This document shows, one piece after another, positions 63,271 to 64,000 of a DNA stretch of 64,000 nucleotides; the stretch's first letter is position 1; each line of letters starts with the position of its first letter. The translations under genes were made by a program, and so were the position numbers. Source of the DNA: Evernia prunastri (taxonomy: Eukaryota > Ascomycota > Lecanoromycetes > Lecanorales > Parmeliaceae); the NCBI GenBank assembly GCA_003184365.1, contig NKYR01000088.1, positions 71,984-135,983 of the forward strand, given 5' to 3'. Under the pieces are notes generated by a model. The model did not search any database. It saw only the letters and a list, made by a program, of their open reading frames with translations, and had not been told where the DNA came from.

Positions 63271-64000
63271 TCACCGCTCGTTCTCTGCCCTCAGCTCCCT
63301 GCTAATTCCCCCTTTATCCCTTCTCTTCGCGTCCGCCTCCAACGCCGCATCCACCGCCTTCCCCAACTCCTTAACCTTCCTCATCGCCACCTCCACGCAT
63401 CGCAACAATACCAGCGCATCCACCTCCCCCCCTCCCCCTTTCTGCACCAGACACACTTCCCCCTGCGGATTCGCCGCCACCACTATTTCGCCTTCGCTGC
63501 ACTGCTGCTCCATCAACGTCGCGTCCACGAGCCATTTCTCGCCCGATTCGAAAAAGTTGAGCGTCACGCAGAGAGGGTGGTGGAGCAGGGCGAGCGGGAC
63601 GGGGTCGCGCTCCAAGGGGGTGTAGACGGTCAACTCGCCGCCTCTTATGCTGGTGTCGGGGATCCGGTAGTGCCGGAGCGCGGTGAGGGTGGCGAGGCAG
63701 CAGGCGTCTACGAGGCCGCCGTCGTAGTCGAGGACGTGGATGTCGGCGCGGAGAGACCACACCTTTGCCCCGGCGACGAGGCAGAGGGATTCGGTCGACA
63801 GGGCCTGGGAGCGCCGGAGGGCGGTCTCGAGGATGCGGGAGAGGTGCGTTTCGAGGTCTGATTGGCTGTGAGGAGGATACGTATCGGTGAGCCGGGTCGT
63901 TGATGGAGGACGGAGCGGAGGAGGAGGAGGTCACGATTGCAGAGTATTAGAGTGAAGGAGGAGGGGGAAAAAAAGGGAAAGAGGCCTTACCCCAGACATG
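63271..64000 (-). CDS. RRP45: Exosome complex component RRP45, 3' part (5' part beyond window)
   Basis: RNase PH-like subunit of the exosome ring (3'-5' RNA processing and decay). Only the C-terminal part is in the window: exon 63271-63865 plus ten bases of the preceding exon (63991-64000), separated by a 125-nt intron. Readable segments are QSDLETHLSRILETALRRSQ, STESLCLVAGAKVWSLRADI, HVLDYDGGLVDACCLATLTA and LHHPLCVTLNFFESGEKWLV, the order expected for RRP45. The stop follows SRELRAENER. The start, the N-terminal RNase PH strands and the exact upstream exon lie past the window edge. Long frames on the plus strand here are shadows. Confidence 0.88.

Noticed and set aside
63991..64000. CCCAGACATG at the window edge resembles the core of the introner-like elements
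   Set aside because: Only ten bases match, it sits at an exon end of RRP45 and the rest lies outside the window. It could be a third copy but chance is as likely.
1..64000. tRNA, rRNA, CRISPR array, intact transposase or reverse transcriptase
   Set aside because: No matching box sequences, arrays or catalytic motifs were seen by eye. A scan with dedicated tools was not possible.

Overview
The window is nuclear DNA from a filamentous ascomycete (Pezizomycotina). The evidence is mostly short GT-AG introns (about 45-110 nt) with CTGAC/CTAAC-like branch points, single-gene transcription units on both strands, a HET-domain gene, and fungal forms of conserved genes: a bifunctional THI6, an AKR1-type ankyrin-DHHC transferase, and an LrgB-like membrane protein. 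The flavour of the conserved hypothetical proteins suggests Leotiomycetes, but that is an inference. I saw no tRNA, rRNA, CRISPR array or intact transposon.

Layout. 0-7 kb: a small conserved hypothetical gene, glutamate 5-kinase PRO1, a basic/acidic nuclear-looking protein, and a GDSL esterase. 8-14 kb: a glutathione S-transferase, a coiled-coil protein with 60-bp tandem repeats, and a mitochondrial RF-1-domain (ICT1-like) protein. 14-22 kb: a secreted/anchored protein, a small membrane protein, an LrgB-family transporter and cystathionine beta-synthase. 24-32 kb: a CAX-type cation/proton exchanger, a small secreted Cys-rich protein, SRP receptor beta and AKR1. 32-37 kb: a HET-domain gene and an orphan membrane protein. 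37-43 kb: TTI1 and eIF5. 44-50 kb: two secreted-protein loci, one carrying an in-frame stop and tandem repeats. 50-58 kb: THI6, DHFR, MED22, a glycine-rich protein and CWC15. 58-64 kb: a SnoaL-like protein, a ClC chloride channel and the 3' part of exosome subunit RRP45. I see no biosynthetic cluster or operon-like logic. Most genes are independent housekeeping genes with secreted and self-recognition genes between them.

Most exon models were built by hand from splice sites, reading phase and protein continuity. In nearly all of them the joined length is an exact multiple of three.

The most interesting signal is a pair of homologous introns in two unrelated genes, at 27006-27153 and 59046-59226. 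Both are precisely delimited by GT..AG, begin with the same nine bases, and share a hairpin-forming core and a shared 3' region. They look like introner-like elements (mobile introns). Other notable points are an ICT1-like release factor with no GGQ motif, a perfect 39-bp inverted repeat upstream of THI6, an in-frame TAG inside an otherwise continuous secreted-protein gene, and a GC-AG intron plus 40- and 43-nt introns in the splicing-factor gene CWC15.
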